64,000 nucleotides of DNA from RGIG3009 sp045578625 (GCA_045578625.1 JAZNKN010000057.1:9797-73796), one strand, 5' to 3'. Positions 31,110 to 40,164 are shown, numbered from the stretch's first letter. Numbers and translations: made by a program. The notes: generated by a model not told the origin, from the letters alone.

Positions 31110-31964
31110 ATGAGTAAGAAAGTCATCCTATGTGCCGATAGTACCTGCGACCTCAGTCCCGAACTGAAGGAGCGCTATGGTGTGTACACCTATCCGTTAC
31201 ACGTTTCGCTAGGCGAGGATACGTATCGTGACGGCGACGATTTAACTCCGGATGATATTTACCGCGTTTACAAGGAGAAAAATGTTCTCCCAAAGACGGC
31301 AGCTGTCAATATGGCGGAATATATCGACTTCTGCGGGAAGTTTATCGAGGAGGGGTACGAGGTTGTGTATATCAGCCTCGGCTCGGGCCTGTCCGCCTCG
31401 CATAACAACTGCCGACTGGCCTCGGAGGAGCTGCCAGGTCTGTATGTGGTGGACAGCTGCAACCTGTCCACCGGCATGGGTCTGCTCGTTCTGGAAGCGG
31501 CCGAGCGCGTTGCCGCCGGTATGTCGGCCAAGCAGATCGCGGACGAGGTGCAGGCACTGGCGTGCAAGGTGGAAGCCAGCTTCGTTATCGACACGCTGGA
31601 ATTTCTGCATAAAGGCGGCCGTTGCTCCGCTTTGGCAATGATGGGCGCCAACCTGCTGCAGCTCAAGCCCTGCATTGAGGTGGATAACACCAACGGCAAG
31701 ATGGGCGTCAGCAAGAAATACCGTGGCTCGTTGGATAAGGCGCTGCAGCAGTACGTGTACGATCGCCTCAAGGGTCGCGATGATATTCGCACCGACCGCA
31801 TCTTCATTACCCACTCCGGTATTTCGGAGGAGCGCATTGCGATCGTCAAGGCGGCGGTCGAGGAGTGCATGGCGTTTGACGAGATATTCATCACCCGCGC
31901 CGGCTGCACCATTTCCTCTCATTGCGGCCCCAACACGTTGGGCATTCTGTTTATGAAGAAATAA
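31110..31964 (+). CDS. DegV family fatty-acid-binding protein
   Basis: A 284-residue DegV protein. Typical motifs are ILCADSTCDLSPELKERYGVYTYPL, the strand YISLGSGLSASHNNCRLA with the lipid-head-group Ser, VVDSCNLSTGMGLLVLEA, and the C-terminal RAGCTISSHCGPNTLGILF. Family members (FakB in staphylococci) present fatty acids to FakA kinase for phospholipid synthesis. No fakA is nearby. It is probably co-transcribed with the lipoprotein. Confidence 0.92.
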   Translation: MSKKVILCADSTCDLSPELKERYGVYTYPLHVSLGEDTYRDGDDLTPDDIYRVYKEKNVLPKTAAVNMAEYIDFCGKFIEEGYEVVYISLGSGLSASHNNCRLASEELPGLYVVDSCNLSTGMGLLVLEAAERVAAGMSAKQIADEVQALACKVEASFVIDTLEFLHKGGRCSALAMMGANLLQLKPCIEVDNTNGKMGVSKKYRGSLDKALQQYVYDRLKGRDDIRTDRIFITHSGISEERIAIVKAAVEECMAFDEIFITRAGCTISSHCGPNTLGILFMKK

Positions 31965-31976
31965 CCCCTTGGAAAA

Positions 31977-32018
31977 GTAAGATGCTCACCCTGCCAGCAG
32001 GGTGAGCATCATTTTTTC
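31977..32018. terminator. Bidirectional terminator
   Basis: GATGCTCACCCTGC and its complement, followed by ATTTTTTC on the plus strand; between degV and the convergent small gene. Confidence 0.9.
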
Positions 32019-32261
32019 TATCATTAGGCCTAATGCGCCGCCGAGCAGCAGCAGCAGAAACTGCCGCAGACGTCGGCGTCGGCGCGCACGGCGCAGACCG
32101 GTATAGCCTTCTTGTGATCGCAGCATCCGCTGAGCCTCGTCGTGCAGCAGTTCTTCCGGCTCATCGGTGCACGCCGGACGCACCACCAGAAACGCCCGCT
32201 CAAAATAGGGACTTCCGGTGCCGGTCACCTCCACGATCTGTCGGCTGACCCCTTTTATCAT
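31986..32261 (-). CDS. Hypothetical small protein with C-terminal membrane helix
   Basis: A 91-residue protein. The N-terminal half reads MIKGVSRQIVEVTGTGSPYF and continues ERAFLVVRP, a strand-rich segment; the middle is very basic (RRARRRRRLRQ) and residues about 68-88 are a membrane helix. The opening, with an I-V-E-V-x-G-T-G-S-PYFE pattern, is recurrent in small clostridial hypothetical proteins. AAAGGGGGG precedes the ATG. The last residues overlap the shared terminator hairpin. Confidence 0.65.
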   Translation of the reverse strand: MIKGVSRQIVEVTGTGSPYFERAFLVVRPACTDEPEELLHDEAQRMLRSQEGYTGLRRARRRRRLRQFLLLLLGGALGLMIEKMMLTLLAG

Positions 32262-32553
32262 ACGCGCCCCCCCTTTGATAAATTGTCACGGAAGGAGTAT
32301 GGGAAGGGGGTGGTGATTTATGCAAAAAATCAGGGTAAAAATTCCGTCGAAACGGCGTGTCGGACAAGGCAATATAACTCTTTGTAATAATTTGTTTTTC
32401 ACCGTTTTGGTGGAAAACTCTGTGGAAAATGTGAACAAATCGCGGTTTCAAAGGGGTTTTCACAGGCGTTTGCCGTCGAAAAACCCTCGATTTTCTATTT
32501 TTTACCGTTTTTTTGCATACAAACTGTTGAATTTTTCACCGCATACGAATGCA
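32262..32553. other. AT-rich intergenic region with DnaA-box-like motifs
   Basis: No convincing gene in 292 bp. It contains TGTGGAAAA (32421-32429, complement TTTTCCACA, fitting the DnaA box TTWTNCACA) and the related GGTGGAAAA (32409-32417), among A/T runs. A reading frame from 32320 has a plausible ribosome binding site but its translation does not look like protein and it runs through the opposite-strand gene. Confidence 0.35.
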
Positions 32554-33246
32554 TCACGGCATACGGCTGGTGAGGTACTGCACCGACCGTTCGACAGCAT
32601 CGCGCGAATTGCCCCAATCGGCCCCTTCGCTGCTGCTGCGATAGTCAAACATTTTGCAGAAATGTGACACGTCGCCGTGCAGCTCGCTCAGCGTGCGGCG
32701 GGACAGCTCGGCGGCGACCTTGGCGAATTCCGGCACCCGCTTTTTGTTCATACACGCCTCGGCGGTGCCGACCAGTCGGGTGAAGTGGGGGAGACACAGC
32801 TGCGGCTGCTCGGCAAACAGTTTGCGGAAATCGTCCTCGTTTTCCCACAGACGGCAGACGGTGGCGAGCATACGCTCCATCGCCCAATCTACCTGCTTGC
32901 ACAGAAAGCACGTTGCCCCGCGCTCGCCGGCATTCTTCGCCTGCTTGCGTCCATTGACACCGAGGAGGGGCGTGCTTTTGAACACCTGCTGCTCCAACTC
33001 GTCCAGATGGCTTTCCAACATCAGCGCCACACCCAAACGGTTGCGCTGCTTTAAGATCAGGCGATAATGGTCGATGCAAAAGCCCAACCGATTGGTCTCA
33101 ATACGCACGTCCGGCTCCATCATCGCGGCACCGGTGATATATTCCGCCACCCGCTTCTCCAACAGGTCGCGCATTCGGCAGATGGGACAGCCGTCCTTGG
33201 GTTCAAAAACCTCACTTACGGGAATACTGGTGATATCCTCACGCAT
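32554..33246 (-). CDS. DUF6062 family protein
   Basis: A 230-residue soluble protein with repeated cysteine pairs: CPICRMRDLLEKRVAEYI, CIDHYRLIL, CFLCKQVDWAMERMLATV and CLPHFTRLV. The two CxxC-helix / C-x-x-H units look like an internal duplication that could bind metal. Clostridial homologues are annotated as DUF6062; the function is unknown. ATG 33246 is chosen because GAGGAAAGG lies upstream; a GTG at 33255 is too close to it. Confidence 0.78.
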   Translation of the reverse strand: MREDITSIPVSEVFEPKDGCPICRMRDLLEKRVAEYITGAAMMEPDVRIETNRLGFCIDHYRLILKQRNRLGVALMLESHLDELEQQVFKSTPLLGVNGRKQAKNAGERGATCFLCKQVDWAMERMLATVCRLWENEDDFRKLFAEQPQLCLPHFTRLVGTAEACMNKKRVPEFAKVAAELSRRTLSELHGDVSHFCKMFDYRSSSEGADWGNSRDAVERSVQYLTSRMP

Positions 33247-33336
33247 CGGGAACACATCCTTTCCTCACAAGTATACCAATATCCGCCCCTCGGCACAAGT
33301 TTTTTTAAAAAAGTAGCGGATTTTTTGCAAAAACTC

Positions 33337-33365
33337 TTTCAAATTTCGCAGAGATGGTGTATAAT
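33337..33365 (+). promoter_or_regulatory. fba promoter
   Basis: TTTCAA (33337-33342) and TATAAT (33360-33365), 17-bp spacer, 31 bp before the ATG. Confidence 0.7.
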
Positions 33366-33395
33366 ATCACCACATTGATTTAGGAGGTCAATTTT

Positions 33396-34331
33396 ATGCC
33401 TTTGGTAAATACGAAAGAGATGTTCCAGAAAGCGTACGAGGGCGGCTACGCCATCGGCGCGTTCAACGTCAACGACATGGAGATCGTGCAGGGCATCGTC
33501 GATGCTTGCAAGGAGATGAACTCTCCTGTCATCCTACAGGTATCCGGCTCGGCTCGTAAATATGCTCGCCACGGCTATCTGTACCACATGGTGCAGGCCG
33601 CAGTGGAAGAGACCGGTCTGCCGATCGCGCTGCATCTGGACCATGGCTCCAGCTTTGAGCTGTGCAAGGAGTGCATCGACGGTGGCTTCACCTCCGTGAT
33701 GATCGACGGCTCTCATCTGCCGTACGAGGAGAACGTGGAAGTGACCCGCAAGGTCGTGGAGTATGCGCACGCCCGCGGTGTCACGGTGGAAGGCGAGTTG
33801 GGTCAGCTGGCCGGTGTTGAGGACGAAGTCAGTGTTGAAGCGGATAAGGCCAACTACACCGATCCTGAGCAGGTGCAGGATTTTGTGACCCGCACCGGCG
33901 TGGATTCGCTGGCGATCGCCATCGGCACCAGCCATGGCGCGTTCAAGTTCAAGCCCGGCCAGAAGCCGCAGCTTCGCTTTGACATTCTGAAGGAGGTCAT
34001 GGATCGCCTGCCCGGCTTCCCGATCGTGCTGCACGGCGCTTCCTCGGTTATGCCGGAGTACGTCGCCATCGTCAATCAGTACGGCGGCCAGATGGCGGAT
34101 GCCATCGGCATTCCGGAGGATATGCTGCGTGAAGCGGCGTCCCTCGCCGTCTGCAAGATCAACGTGGACTCCGACCTGCGCCTGGCGCTGACCGCCGGTA
34201 TTCGTCGTCATCTGGCGGAGAACCCGACGCACTTCGATCCCCGCCAGTATCTGGGCGAGGGCCGCACCTGCATCACCGAAGTGGTGAAGCACAAGATCCA
34301 GAACGTTCTGGGCAGCGCCGGTCGCGCTTAA
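33396..34331 (+). CDS. fba: Class II fructose-bisphosphate aldolase
   Basis: Glycolytic zinc aldolase of 311 residues. Motifs: YAIGAFNVNDMEIVQGIVDA, LHLDHGSSFELCKECIDGGFTSVMIDGSHLPYEEN with catalytic Asp and zinc His residues, VEGELGQLAGVED, IAIGTSHGAFKF and VLHGASSVMPE. GGAGG is the ribosome binding site; the codon choice, strong promoter and isolated terminator suit a highly expressed gene. Confidence 0.96.
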   Translation: MPLVNTKEMFQKAYEGGYAIGAFNVNDMEIVQGIVDACKEMNSPVILQVSGSARKYARHGYLYHMVQAAVEETGLPIALHLDHGSSFELCKECIDGGFTSVMIDGSHLPYEENVEVTRKVVEYAHARGVTVEGELGQLAGVEDEVSVEADKANYTDPEQVQDFVTRTGVDSLAIAIGTSHGAFKFKPGQKPQLRFDILKEVMDRLPGFPIVLHGASSVMPEYVAIVNQYGGQMADAIGIPEDMLREAASLAVCKINVDSDLRLALTAGIRRHLAENPTHFDPRQYLGEGRTCITEVVKHKIQNVLGSAGRA

Positions 34332-34345
34332 TTTCGGTTTTATCA

Positions 34346-34383
34346 AAGACCCTGCTGATCTCGGTTGGCAGGGTCTTGCTTTA
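34346..34383 (+). terminator. fba terminator
   Basis: AAGACCCTGC (34346-34355) with GCAGGGTCTT (34368-34377) followed by GCTTT; 14 bp after the stop codon. Confidence 0.78.
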
Positions 34384-34412
34384 GATATCCCGCAGAAAGG
34401 ATGGGATCTGCC

Positions 34413-36938
34413 ATGTCCCTCTTGGTCATCGACGGCAACAGCATCCTCAACCGTGCCTTTTACGGTATCAAGGTGCTGACCACACACGATGGAACGCCCA
34501 CCAACGCCTTGGTCGGCTTCCTCAATATCTACCACCGCCTGTTGGATCAAACCAAGGCAGACGCGGTGGCGGTCGCCTTTGACCGTAAGGCACCGACCTT
34601 CCGCCACGCGATGTACAGTGAATACAAGGCAGGGCGTAAGGGTATGCCGGAGGAGCTGGCGATGCAGCTGCCGCTTATCAAGGAGCTGCTCACGTATATG
34701 GGCTGCTCGGTGGTGGAGCAGGATGGCTACGAGGCAGATGACATTCTCGGCACGCTGTCCGCGGCTGCGGCGGCACAGGGCGTGCCGTGCTACATCGCCA
34801 CCGGCGACCGCGACTCGCTGCAACTCGTGGGGGACGGTGTTACCGTTCTTCTCGCGGCGACACGGATGGGGCAGCCGGAAACGTTGGTCTACGACCGCGC
34901 CGCCATCCAAGAAAAATACGGTCTTTCTCCGGAGCAGCTTATCGATCTGAAAGCCCTGATGGGTGACTCCAGCGATAACATCCCCGGTGTTCCCGGTGTG
35001 GGTGAAAAGACCGCGCTGGACCTGCTGCATCAGTTCGGCACGTTGGACGGCGTGTACGAGCATCTGTCGGACGTGCGCGACAGCCTGCGCCGTAAGCTGG
35101 AGGCGGGGCGCGAGAGCGCTTATCTCAGCCGTCAGCTGGGCGAGATCTGCCGCACGATGCCGCTTACGGACACCGCACCGTCCGCATATGCGCTGCGCGA
35201 GCCGCAGCGTGACGAGCTTGCGCTGCTGATGACACGGTTGGAGCTGTTTAAGCTGATGGACCGTATGGGCGTTGCTCCCGCCACTGCCGCACCGACCGCG
35301 GCACAGGCGGCACCGGCCTTGACCGAGGCCGACGCTGCCCAGCTTCTTGCTTGTTCGGTCATTGACATTTGGGTGGCGGAGGATACCGTGTGGCTGTCGG
35401 CAGACGGCAAGGCGGCTTCGCTGCCGGTAAACGATCTGTTCTTTTTGAACTGTCTGGCCGATCCCGCCGTGGGCAAACGCGTGGCAGATACCAAGGCATT
35501 GGCGGCGCTCGCGTTGGAATACGGCGTGACCCTCGCCGGTGTCACGATGGACACGCAGCTTGCCGCGTACCTGTTGGACCCCTTGGCATCCGGCTATGAG
35601 CTGCTGCGTGTTGCGCAGCAATACGGCGTGGCGGCACCCGAGGGCGAGCAGCCGGAGGAGCTGCGCGTGCTGTCGCCGCTTGCGGATAAATTGACCGCGG
35701 AGATCGCTGCCGCGGGTCAGGACAAGCTGCTGCGCGAGATGGAGATCCCGCTGGCACTGGTGTTGGCGGATATGGAGCGCGTCGGTTTTGCCGTGGACCG
35801 TGAGGGGCTGCAGCGGTTCGGCACGGCGCTCGGTGAGCATATTGACGAGCTCACCGCCGGCATCGCCGAGGCGGTGGGCTATGCGTTTAACCTAAATTCC
35901 CCAAAGCAGCTTGCCAAGGCACTGTTTGAGGACCTCGGTCTGCCGGCCAAAAAGAAGACCAAATCCGGGTATTCCACCAACGCCGAGGTGTTGGAGAGCC
36001 TGCGCAATGCGCATCCCGTCGTGGGGATGATCTTGGATTACCGCACGCTGTCCAAGCTGAAATCCACCTATTGCGACGGCTTGGAGAAGGAGATCGCCGA
36101 GGACGGACGCATTCATACCAGTTTTAATCAGACGGAGACCCGCACCGGCCGTATCTCCTCCACCGAACCCAATCTGCAGAACATTCCGGTGCGACAGGAG
36201 CTCGGCCGCGAGTTGCGCCGCTTCTTCCACGCCCGCGACGGCGCGGTGCTGTGCGATGCGGACTACTCGCAGATCGAACTGCGGGTACTGGCAGCGTTGT
36301 CCGGTGACGAGACAATGGTGCGCGCCTTCAATGAGGAAGAGGACATTCATCGCATCACCGCCGCGCAGGTGTTCAACGTGCCGGAGGAGATGGTGACTCC
36401 GTTGATGCGCTCGCAGGCCAAGGCGGTCAATTTCGGCATCGTCTACGGCATCGGTGCGCACTCGCTGTCCGAGGATATCCACGTCTCCTACGGCGAGGCG
36501 AAGCGATACATTGACCAGTATTTGGCAAAGTACAGTGCTGTCGCCGGTTATATGGATAACCTGATCGAGACGGCGCGGCAGACCGGCTATGCCGAAACGT
36601 TGTTCGGTCGTCGTCGGCCGTTGCCCGAACTGAGGGTTACTAATCACATGACTCGCGCCTTTGGTGAGCGCGTTGCCCGCAATATGCCGATCCAAGGTAC
36701 GGCGGCGGATATTATCAAACTAGCGATGATCCGTGTACACGAGCGCCTGCGCCGTGAAGGCCTGGATGCGCAGCTGATCCTGCAGGTGCACGACGAACTC
36801 ATCGTGGAGGCAGCCGAGCAGGATGCCGACCGCGCCTCGGCAGTGCTGCAGGAGGAAATGGAAGCTGCGGCATCTCTTGCGGTGCGTCTGCGTGCGGACG
36901 TGCATACCGGTAAGACGTGGTACGACGCTAAGCAATAA
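34413..36938 (+). CDS. polA: DNA polymerase I
   Basis: An 841-residue repair polymerase. The N-terminal 5'-3' exonuclease (1-290) shows LLVIDGNSILNRAFYGI, FDRKAPTFRHAMYSEYKAGR, DDILGTL and a helix-hairpin-helix DNIPGVPGVGEKTAL. The middle 3'-5' exonuclease-like domain lacks the acidic metal ligands and is probably inactive, as in Bacillus and Thermus. The polymerase domain has motif A DADYSQIELRVLA, motif B RSQAKAVNFGIVYG and motif C QVHDELIVE. The ATG at 34413 follows AAAGGATGGG. Confidence 0.96.
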   Translation: MSLLVIDGNSILNRAFYGIKVLTTHDGTPTNALVGFLNIYHRLLDQTKADAVAVAFDRKAPTFRHAMYSEYKAGRKGMPEELAMQLPLIKELLTYMGCSVVEQDGYEADDILGTLSAAAAAQGVPCYIATGDRDSLQLVGDGVTVLLAATRMGQPETLVYDRAAIQEKYGLSPEQLIDLKALMGDSSDNIPGVPGVGEKTALDLLHQFGTLDGVYEHLSDVRDSLRRKLEAGRESAYLSRQLGEICRTMPLTDTAPSAYALREPQRDELALLMTRLELFKLMDRMGVAPATAAPTAAQAAPALTEADAAQLLACSVIDIWVAEDTVWLSADGKAASLPVNDLFFLNCLADPAVGKRVADTKALAALALEYGVTLAGVTMDTQLAAYLLDPLASGYELLRVAQQYGVAAPEGEQPEELRVLSPLADKLTAEIAAAGQDKLLREMEIPLALVLADMERVGFAVDREGLQRFGTALGEHIDELTAGIAEAVGYAFNLNSPKQLAKALFEDLGLPAKKKTKSGYSTNAEVLESLRNAHPVVGMILDYRTLSKLKSTYCDGLEKEIAEDGRIHTSFNQTETRTGRISSTEPNLQNIPVRQELGRELRRFFHARDGAVLCDADYSQIELRVLAALSGDETMVRAFNEEEDIHRITAAQVFNVPEEMVTPLMRSQAKAVNFGIVYGIGAHSLSEDIHVSYGEAKRYIDQYLAKYSAVAGYMDNLIETARQTGYAETLFGRRRPLPELRVTNHMTRAFGERVARNMPIQGTAADIIKLAMIRVHERLRREGLDAQLILQVHDELIVEAAEQDADRASAVLQEEMEAAASLAVRLRADVHTGKTWYDAKQ

Positions 36939-36966
36939 GTTTTTTCGCCTTTTGCGGGAAAATCTC

Positions 36967-36995
36967 TTTGCGCAGCGCGAAATTTATGGTACACT
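36967..36995 (+). promoter_or_regulatory. tsaE-tsaB promoter
   Basis: TTTGCG (36967-36972) and TACACT (36990-36995), 17-bp spacer, 29 bp after the polA stop. Confidence 0.6.
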
Positions 36996-37024
36996 GTAAG
37001 AAACACGCGAAAGGAGAATGCCCC

Positions 37025-37447
37025 ATGACCCGCATCGTCACGCACAGCGTCGCAGAGACCCAGGCTGTCGGCAGCAGCTTGGCTCGGCACTGCACGGCCG
37101 GTACGGTGGTGGCATTCTTCGGTGGCTTGGGTATGGGCAAGACCGCGTTTGTTCGGGGAATGGCACAGGTGCTGTCTCCGGCGGCGGAGGTGTCCAGCCC
37201 CACCTTTGCGTTGGTCAACGACTACGGCGGTACACCGCCGCTCGTGCATTTTGATATGTACCGTGTCACTGGCTGGGAGGATCTCGATACCACCGGCTTC
37301 TTCGATTATCTGGACGCCGGCGCGATCCTTGCCGTAGAGTGGAGCGAAAACATTGAGGCGGCGCTACCGGAGGACGCGGTGCGCATCACCTTTGAACGTC
37401 TGTCCGAAACTGACCGTGCCATCACGGTAGAGGGGGTGTCGCTGTGA
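37025..37447 (+). CDS. tsaE: tRNA t6A biosynthesis ATPase TsaE
   Basis: A 140-residue P-loop ATPase needed for threonylcarbamoyl-adenosine at position 37 of ANN-decoding tRNAs. Walker A FFGGLGMGKTAFVRGMAQ, SSPTFALVNDY, HFDMYRVTGWEDLDTTGF and ILAVEWSENI are all canonical. ATG 37025 follows AAAGGAG. It overlaps tsaB by four bases (GTGA). Confidence 0.95.
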   Translation: MTRIVTHSVAETQAVGSSLARHCTAGTVVAFFGGLGMGKTAFVRGMAQVLSPAAEVSSPTFALVNDYGGTPPLVHFDMYRVTGWEDLDTTGFFDYLDAGAILAVEWSENIEAALPEDAVRITFERLSETDRAITVEGVSL

Positions 37448-38178
37448 AAGCGTTACCGCAACCGTATACGCTGCTGGCGGTGGAATCCTCCGCCGGTCCT
37501 GCCTCCTGCGCGGTACTGCGCGTGGAGGACGGACGCGAAACGCTGCTTTGCTCCGCGTCTGTCAACACCCGCCTGACCCACAGCCAGACCCTGATGCCGA
37601 TGATCGAGGATATGCTGCGCAATGCCGGTCTGTCGCTGGACGCGGTGGATGCCTTGGCGGTTGCGGTCGGCCCCGGTTCGTTCACCGGTGTTCGCATCGG
37701 TGTGGCGGCAGTCAAGGGCTTGGCATTTCCGCAGGACCTGCCCTGCGTACCGGTCTCCACGTTGGAGGGGATGGCACGCCGCTTTGAAGGGCTGCCGATG
37801 AACTGTGATATTTTGACGGCGATGGATGCCCGCTGCCGTCAGGTGTATACCGCCCTGTTTTCGCTGCACGACGGCGTGCTGACGCGGGAAACGCCGGACG
37901 AGGCGCTGTCGCTGGACGAGCTGTCCGAGCGCTTGACGATGCGAGAGCGTCCCATTCTGGTGGTGGGGGACGGCGCAGCGCTGTGCTGTGCCGAAATGCC
38001 GCATTTGCGGCTTGCTCCCGCCGGTCAGCGTGACCAAAGCGCGGTGGGCGTTGCCCGTGCCGCCGTGCCGCGGTTGGCCGCCGACGAATGCGTGTCGGGG
38101 GATACGCTGCTTCCCGTGTACCTGCGCCTGCCGCAGGCAGAGCGTGAGTTGCGCCGCCGTCAGGCCGAGGGCAAATAA
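37444..38178 (+). CDS. tsaB: tRNA t6A biosynthesis protein TsaB
   Basis: A 244-residue ASKHA-fold partner of TsaD. Visible: LLAVESSAGPASCAVL, NTRLTHSQTLMPMIEDML and VAVGPGSFTGVRIGVAAVKGLAF, the family signature. It starts at GTG overlapping the tsaE stop. The usual rimI and tsaD neighbours are not here, so the t6A genes are split in this genome. Confidence 0.94.
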   Translation: MKALPQPYTLLAVESSAGPASCAVLRVEDGRETLLCSASVNTRLTHSQTLMPMIEDMLRNAGLSLDAVDALAVAVGPGSFTGVRIGVAAVKGLAFPQDLPCVPVSTLEGMARRFEGLPMNCDILTAMDARCRQVYTALFSLHDGVLTRETPDEALSLDELSERLTMRERPILVVGDGAALCCAEMPHLRLAPAGQRDQSAVGVARAAVPRLAADECVSGDTLLPVYLRLPQAERELRRRQAEGK

Positions 38179-38237
38179 CCGTTGGAATCCTTCCGCGTGT
38201 GTCGCGGATCATCATTACCATACTGGAGGTTACTGTT

Positions 38238-38867
38238 ATGTCTAAGCCGTTTATTGCGGAGCATCCGTTGATCCAACACAAGGTCTCGATCCTGCGCGAC
38301 AAGAGCACCAGCTCCAAGCAGTTCCGCGAGCTCATCCGTGAGATCACCCAGCTGATGGTGTATGAGGCGACCCGCGATCTGCCGCTGTGCGACGCTATCG
38401 TTGAAACGCCGATGGCAGTGATGACCGGCAAGAAGATCGCCGGCCGCAAGCTGGCGTTCGTGCCGATCCTGCGTGCCGGTCTGGGTATGGTGGACGGCGC
38501 GGTGGAGCTGGTTCCCTCGGCGCGTGTGGGCCACATCGGTCTGTACCGCAACGAGGAGACCCTCAAGCCGGTAGAATACTATTGCAAGCTTCCCGGTGAT
38601 ATTGAGGAGCGCGAGGTCATCGTGCTGGATCCCATGCTGGCGACCGGCGGCTCCGCAGTGGATGCTATCGGCCAGATCAAGCAGCGCGGTCCCAAAAGCA
38701 TCAAGTTTATGTGCATCATTGCCGCTCCCGAAGGCCTGAAGGCGCTGACGGAAGCCCATCCGGATGTGCAGGTCTACTGCGCCGCACTGGATGACCATCT
38801 CAATGAAAAGGGCTATATCGTTCCCGGTCTCGGCGATGCCGGCGACCGTATTTTCGGTACGAAATGA
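38238..38867 (+). CDS. upp: Uracil phosphoribosyltransferase
   Basis: Converts uracil and PRPP to UMP, 209 residues. Motifs: EHPLIQHKVSILRDKSTSSKQFRELI, VPILRAGLGMVDG, YRNEETLKPVEYYCKLP, the PRPP loop VLDPMLATGGSAVDAI and GLGDAGDRIFGTK. Works downstream of UraA. TGGAGG precedes the ATG. Confidence 0.96.
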   Translation: MSKPFIAEHPLIQHKVSILRDKSTSSKQFRELIREITQLMVYEATRDLPLCDAIVETPMAVMTGKKIAGRKLAFVPILRAGLGMVDGAVELVPSARVGHIGLYRNEETLKPVEYYCKLPGDIEEREVIVLDPMLATGGSAVDAIGQIKQRGPKSIKFMCIIAAPEGLKALTEAHPDVQVYCAALDDHLNEKGYIVPGLGDAGDRIFGTK

Positions 38868-38869
38868 TC

Positions 38870-38914
38870 AAAGCCGCCTTCCTGCGTTTCGGCAGGGAGG
38901 CGGCTTCGTTGTTT
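38870..38914 (+). terminator. upp terminator
   Basis: AAGCCGCCTTCCTGC with GCAGGGAGGCGGCTT, followed by CGTTGTTT. Confidence 0.78.
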
Positions 38915-38916
38915 AT

Positions 38917-38945
38917 TTGACTTTTTCGCAAAAATGCGGTACAAT
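38917..38945 (+). promoter_or_regulatory. rpe promoter
   Basis: TTGACT (38917-38922) and TACAAT (38940-38945), 17-bp spacer. Confidence 0.8.
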
Positions 38946-38984
38946 ACCACCGAATATGGAGTTTTTGAAAAAGAGGGGATAGTT

Positions 38985-39629
38985 ATGCAGATCTCACCGT
39001 CGATCTTAACCTGTGATTTCGCACATCTGGCGGAGGAATTGGCGTTTGTGGAAGCCTCCGGTGCCGATATGGTGCATCTGGATGTGATGGACGGCGTGTT
39101 TGTTCCGAATTTAAGCTTCGGTCCGCCGGTGATCGCGCGGATGCGTCCGCTGACCTCCCTGTTTTTTGACGTGCATCTGATGATGGAGTATCCCGACCGT
39201 TTGGTCAAGGCGTTTGCCGATGCCGGCGCGGATCTCATCAACTTCCATATTGAAAGTGCCGCTCCGGTTGCGGAGACGTTGGCACAGATCCACGCGCTCG
39301 GCAAGCAAGCCGCGCTCACCCTCAAGCCCAAAACGCCGGCCGAGGCGGTGTTCCCGTACCTCCATCAGGTAGAGATGGTGCTGGTGATGACGGTGGAGCC
39401 CGGCTTTGGCGGTCAGAAGTTTATGGCGGACCAGATGCCGAAAGTACGCGCGCTGCGTGAGGAGATCGATCGCCGCGGTCTGTCGGTCAAGATCCAGGTG
39501 GATGGCGGTGTTTCTGCGGTGACCGCACCGGAAACGGCGGCGGCAGGCGCGGATATTGCCGTGGTGGGCAGTGCGCTGTTCAACGCGGAGGATCCGGCAG
39601 CGTTGGTGCAGGAGATCCATGCGCTGTAA
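38985..39629 (+). CDS. rpe: Ribulose-phosphate 3-epimerase
   Basis: A 214-residue TIM-barrel enzyme of the pentose phosphate pathway. Motifs: ISPSILTCDFAHLAEELAFV, MVHLDVMDGVFVPNLSFGPP, DVHLMMEYPDRLV, VMTVEPGFGGQKFM and IQVDGGVSAVTAPETAAAGADIAVVGSALF. ATG 38985 follows AGAGGGGA. Its 3' end overlaps the convergent mecA gene by 50 bp. Confidence 0.96.
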   Translation: MQISPSILTCDFAHLAEELAFVEASGADMVHLDVMDGVFVPNLSFGPPVIARMRPLTSLFFDVHLMMEYPDRLVKAFADAGADLINFHIESAAPVAETLAQIHALGKQAALTLKPKTPAEAVFPYLHQVEMVLVMTVEPGFGGQKFMADQMPKVRALREEIDRRGLSVKIQVDGGVSAVTAPETAAAGADIAVVGSALFNAEDPAALVQEIHAL

Positions 39630-40164
39630 GTAATCGGTGCAGCGCGTTGCCGACCGCGAGCGGTCGGCCGTGCTCCTCGGTGTAGGCGGCAGCGGCGCTG
39701 CCGTCGGCTACCCGCTCGGCAAATTCGTACAGCAGCCGTTTGCACGGCTCACCGGAAACGATATCCGGATACAGGATCAGCCGATACCCCTGTTTCCAGC
39801 AAAACAGCGAGGCTGCGGGCAGCTGCTCCTCGGCAAGCCCGCCGAGACTGTCACCAAACCGCAGCAGGTCGTCAGCGTCGTGTATGGTGTATACCGCCGG
39901 CTCGGCCGTGGGGAAGAGCTCCCGCCGTCGTCCGGGTGTCAACAGTAGCAGGCAGCCGTCGCTCAGCGGCAACGCCTCCACCGTCAGCCCCTGCTCGGCG
40001 CGGAACGCCAATCGCTGTTGTGCCACGTTGATCAGCTTGAGTACGGCACGCCGTGTAGCGGCGTCGCGGGCGTTCATTTGCTCGAATGCCAATCCGAAGC
40101 GCTGCATATCCGCGCGTGTCATCCATATTTTCAGGCAGCCGCCCTTGAGCGGTTCCATTTTCAT
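39580..40164 (-). CDS. mecA: Adaptor protein MecA
   Basis: A 194-residue MecA-family adaptor that delivers substrates to ClpC (26.8-29.2 kb). It has the N-terminal LKIWMTRADMQRFGLAFEQM and the central ARDAATRRAVLKLINVAQQRLAFRAEQ with EALPLSDGCLLLLTP. The C-terminal ClpC-binding part is present but divergent, and the last ~25 residues are Ala/Pro-rich. GGGAGGG precedes the ATG. The final 50 bp are antisense to the end of rpe. Confidence 0.82.
   Translation of the reverse strand: MKMEPLKGGCLKIWMTRADMQRFGLAFEQMNARDAATRRAVLKLINVAQQRLAFRAEQGLTVEALPLSDGCLLLLTPGRRRELFPTAEPAVYTIHDADDLLRFGDSLGGLAEEQLPAASLFCWKQGYRLILYPDIVSGEPCKRLLYEFAERVADGSAAAAYTEEHGRPLAVGNALHRLLTAHGSPAPTLPDPPR

Noticed and set aside
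32320..32667. Plus-strand reading frame of 115 codons with a plausible AAGGGGGTGG site
   Set aside because: The translation has no domain-like pattern, runs antisense into the DUF6062 gene, and the start region is AT-rich intergenic DNA.
33534..35840. 768-codon minus-strand open frame across fba and polA
   Set aside because: It is antisense to two unmistakable genes and its His/Arg/Gln-rich composition is what GC-rich codon bias produces on the opposite strand.
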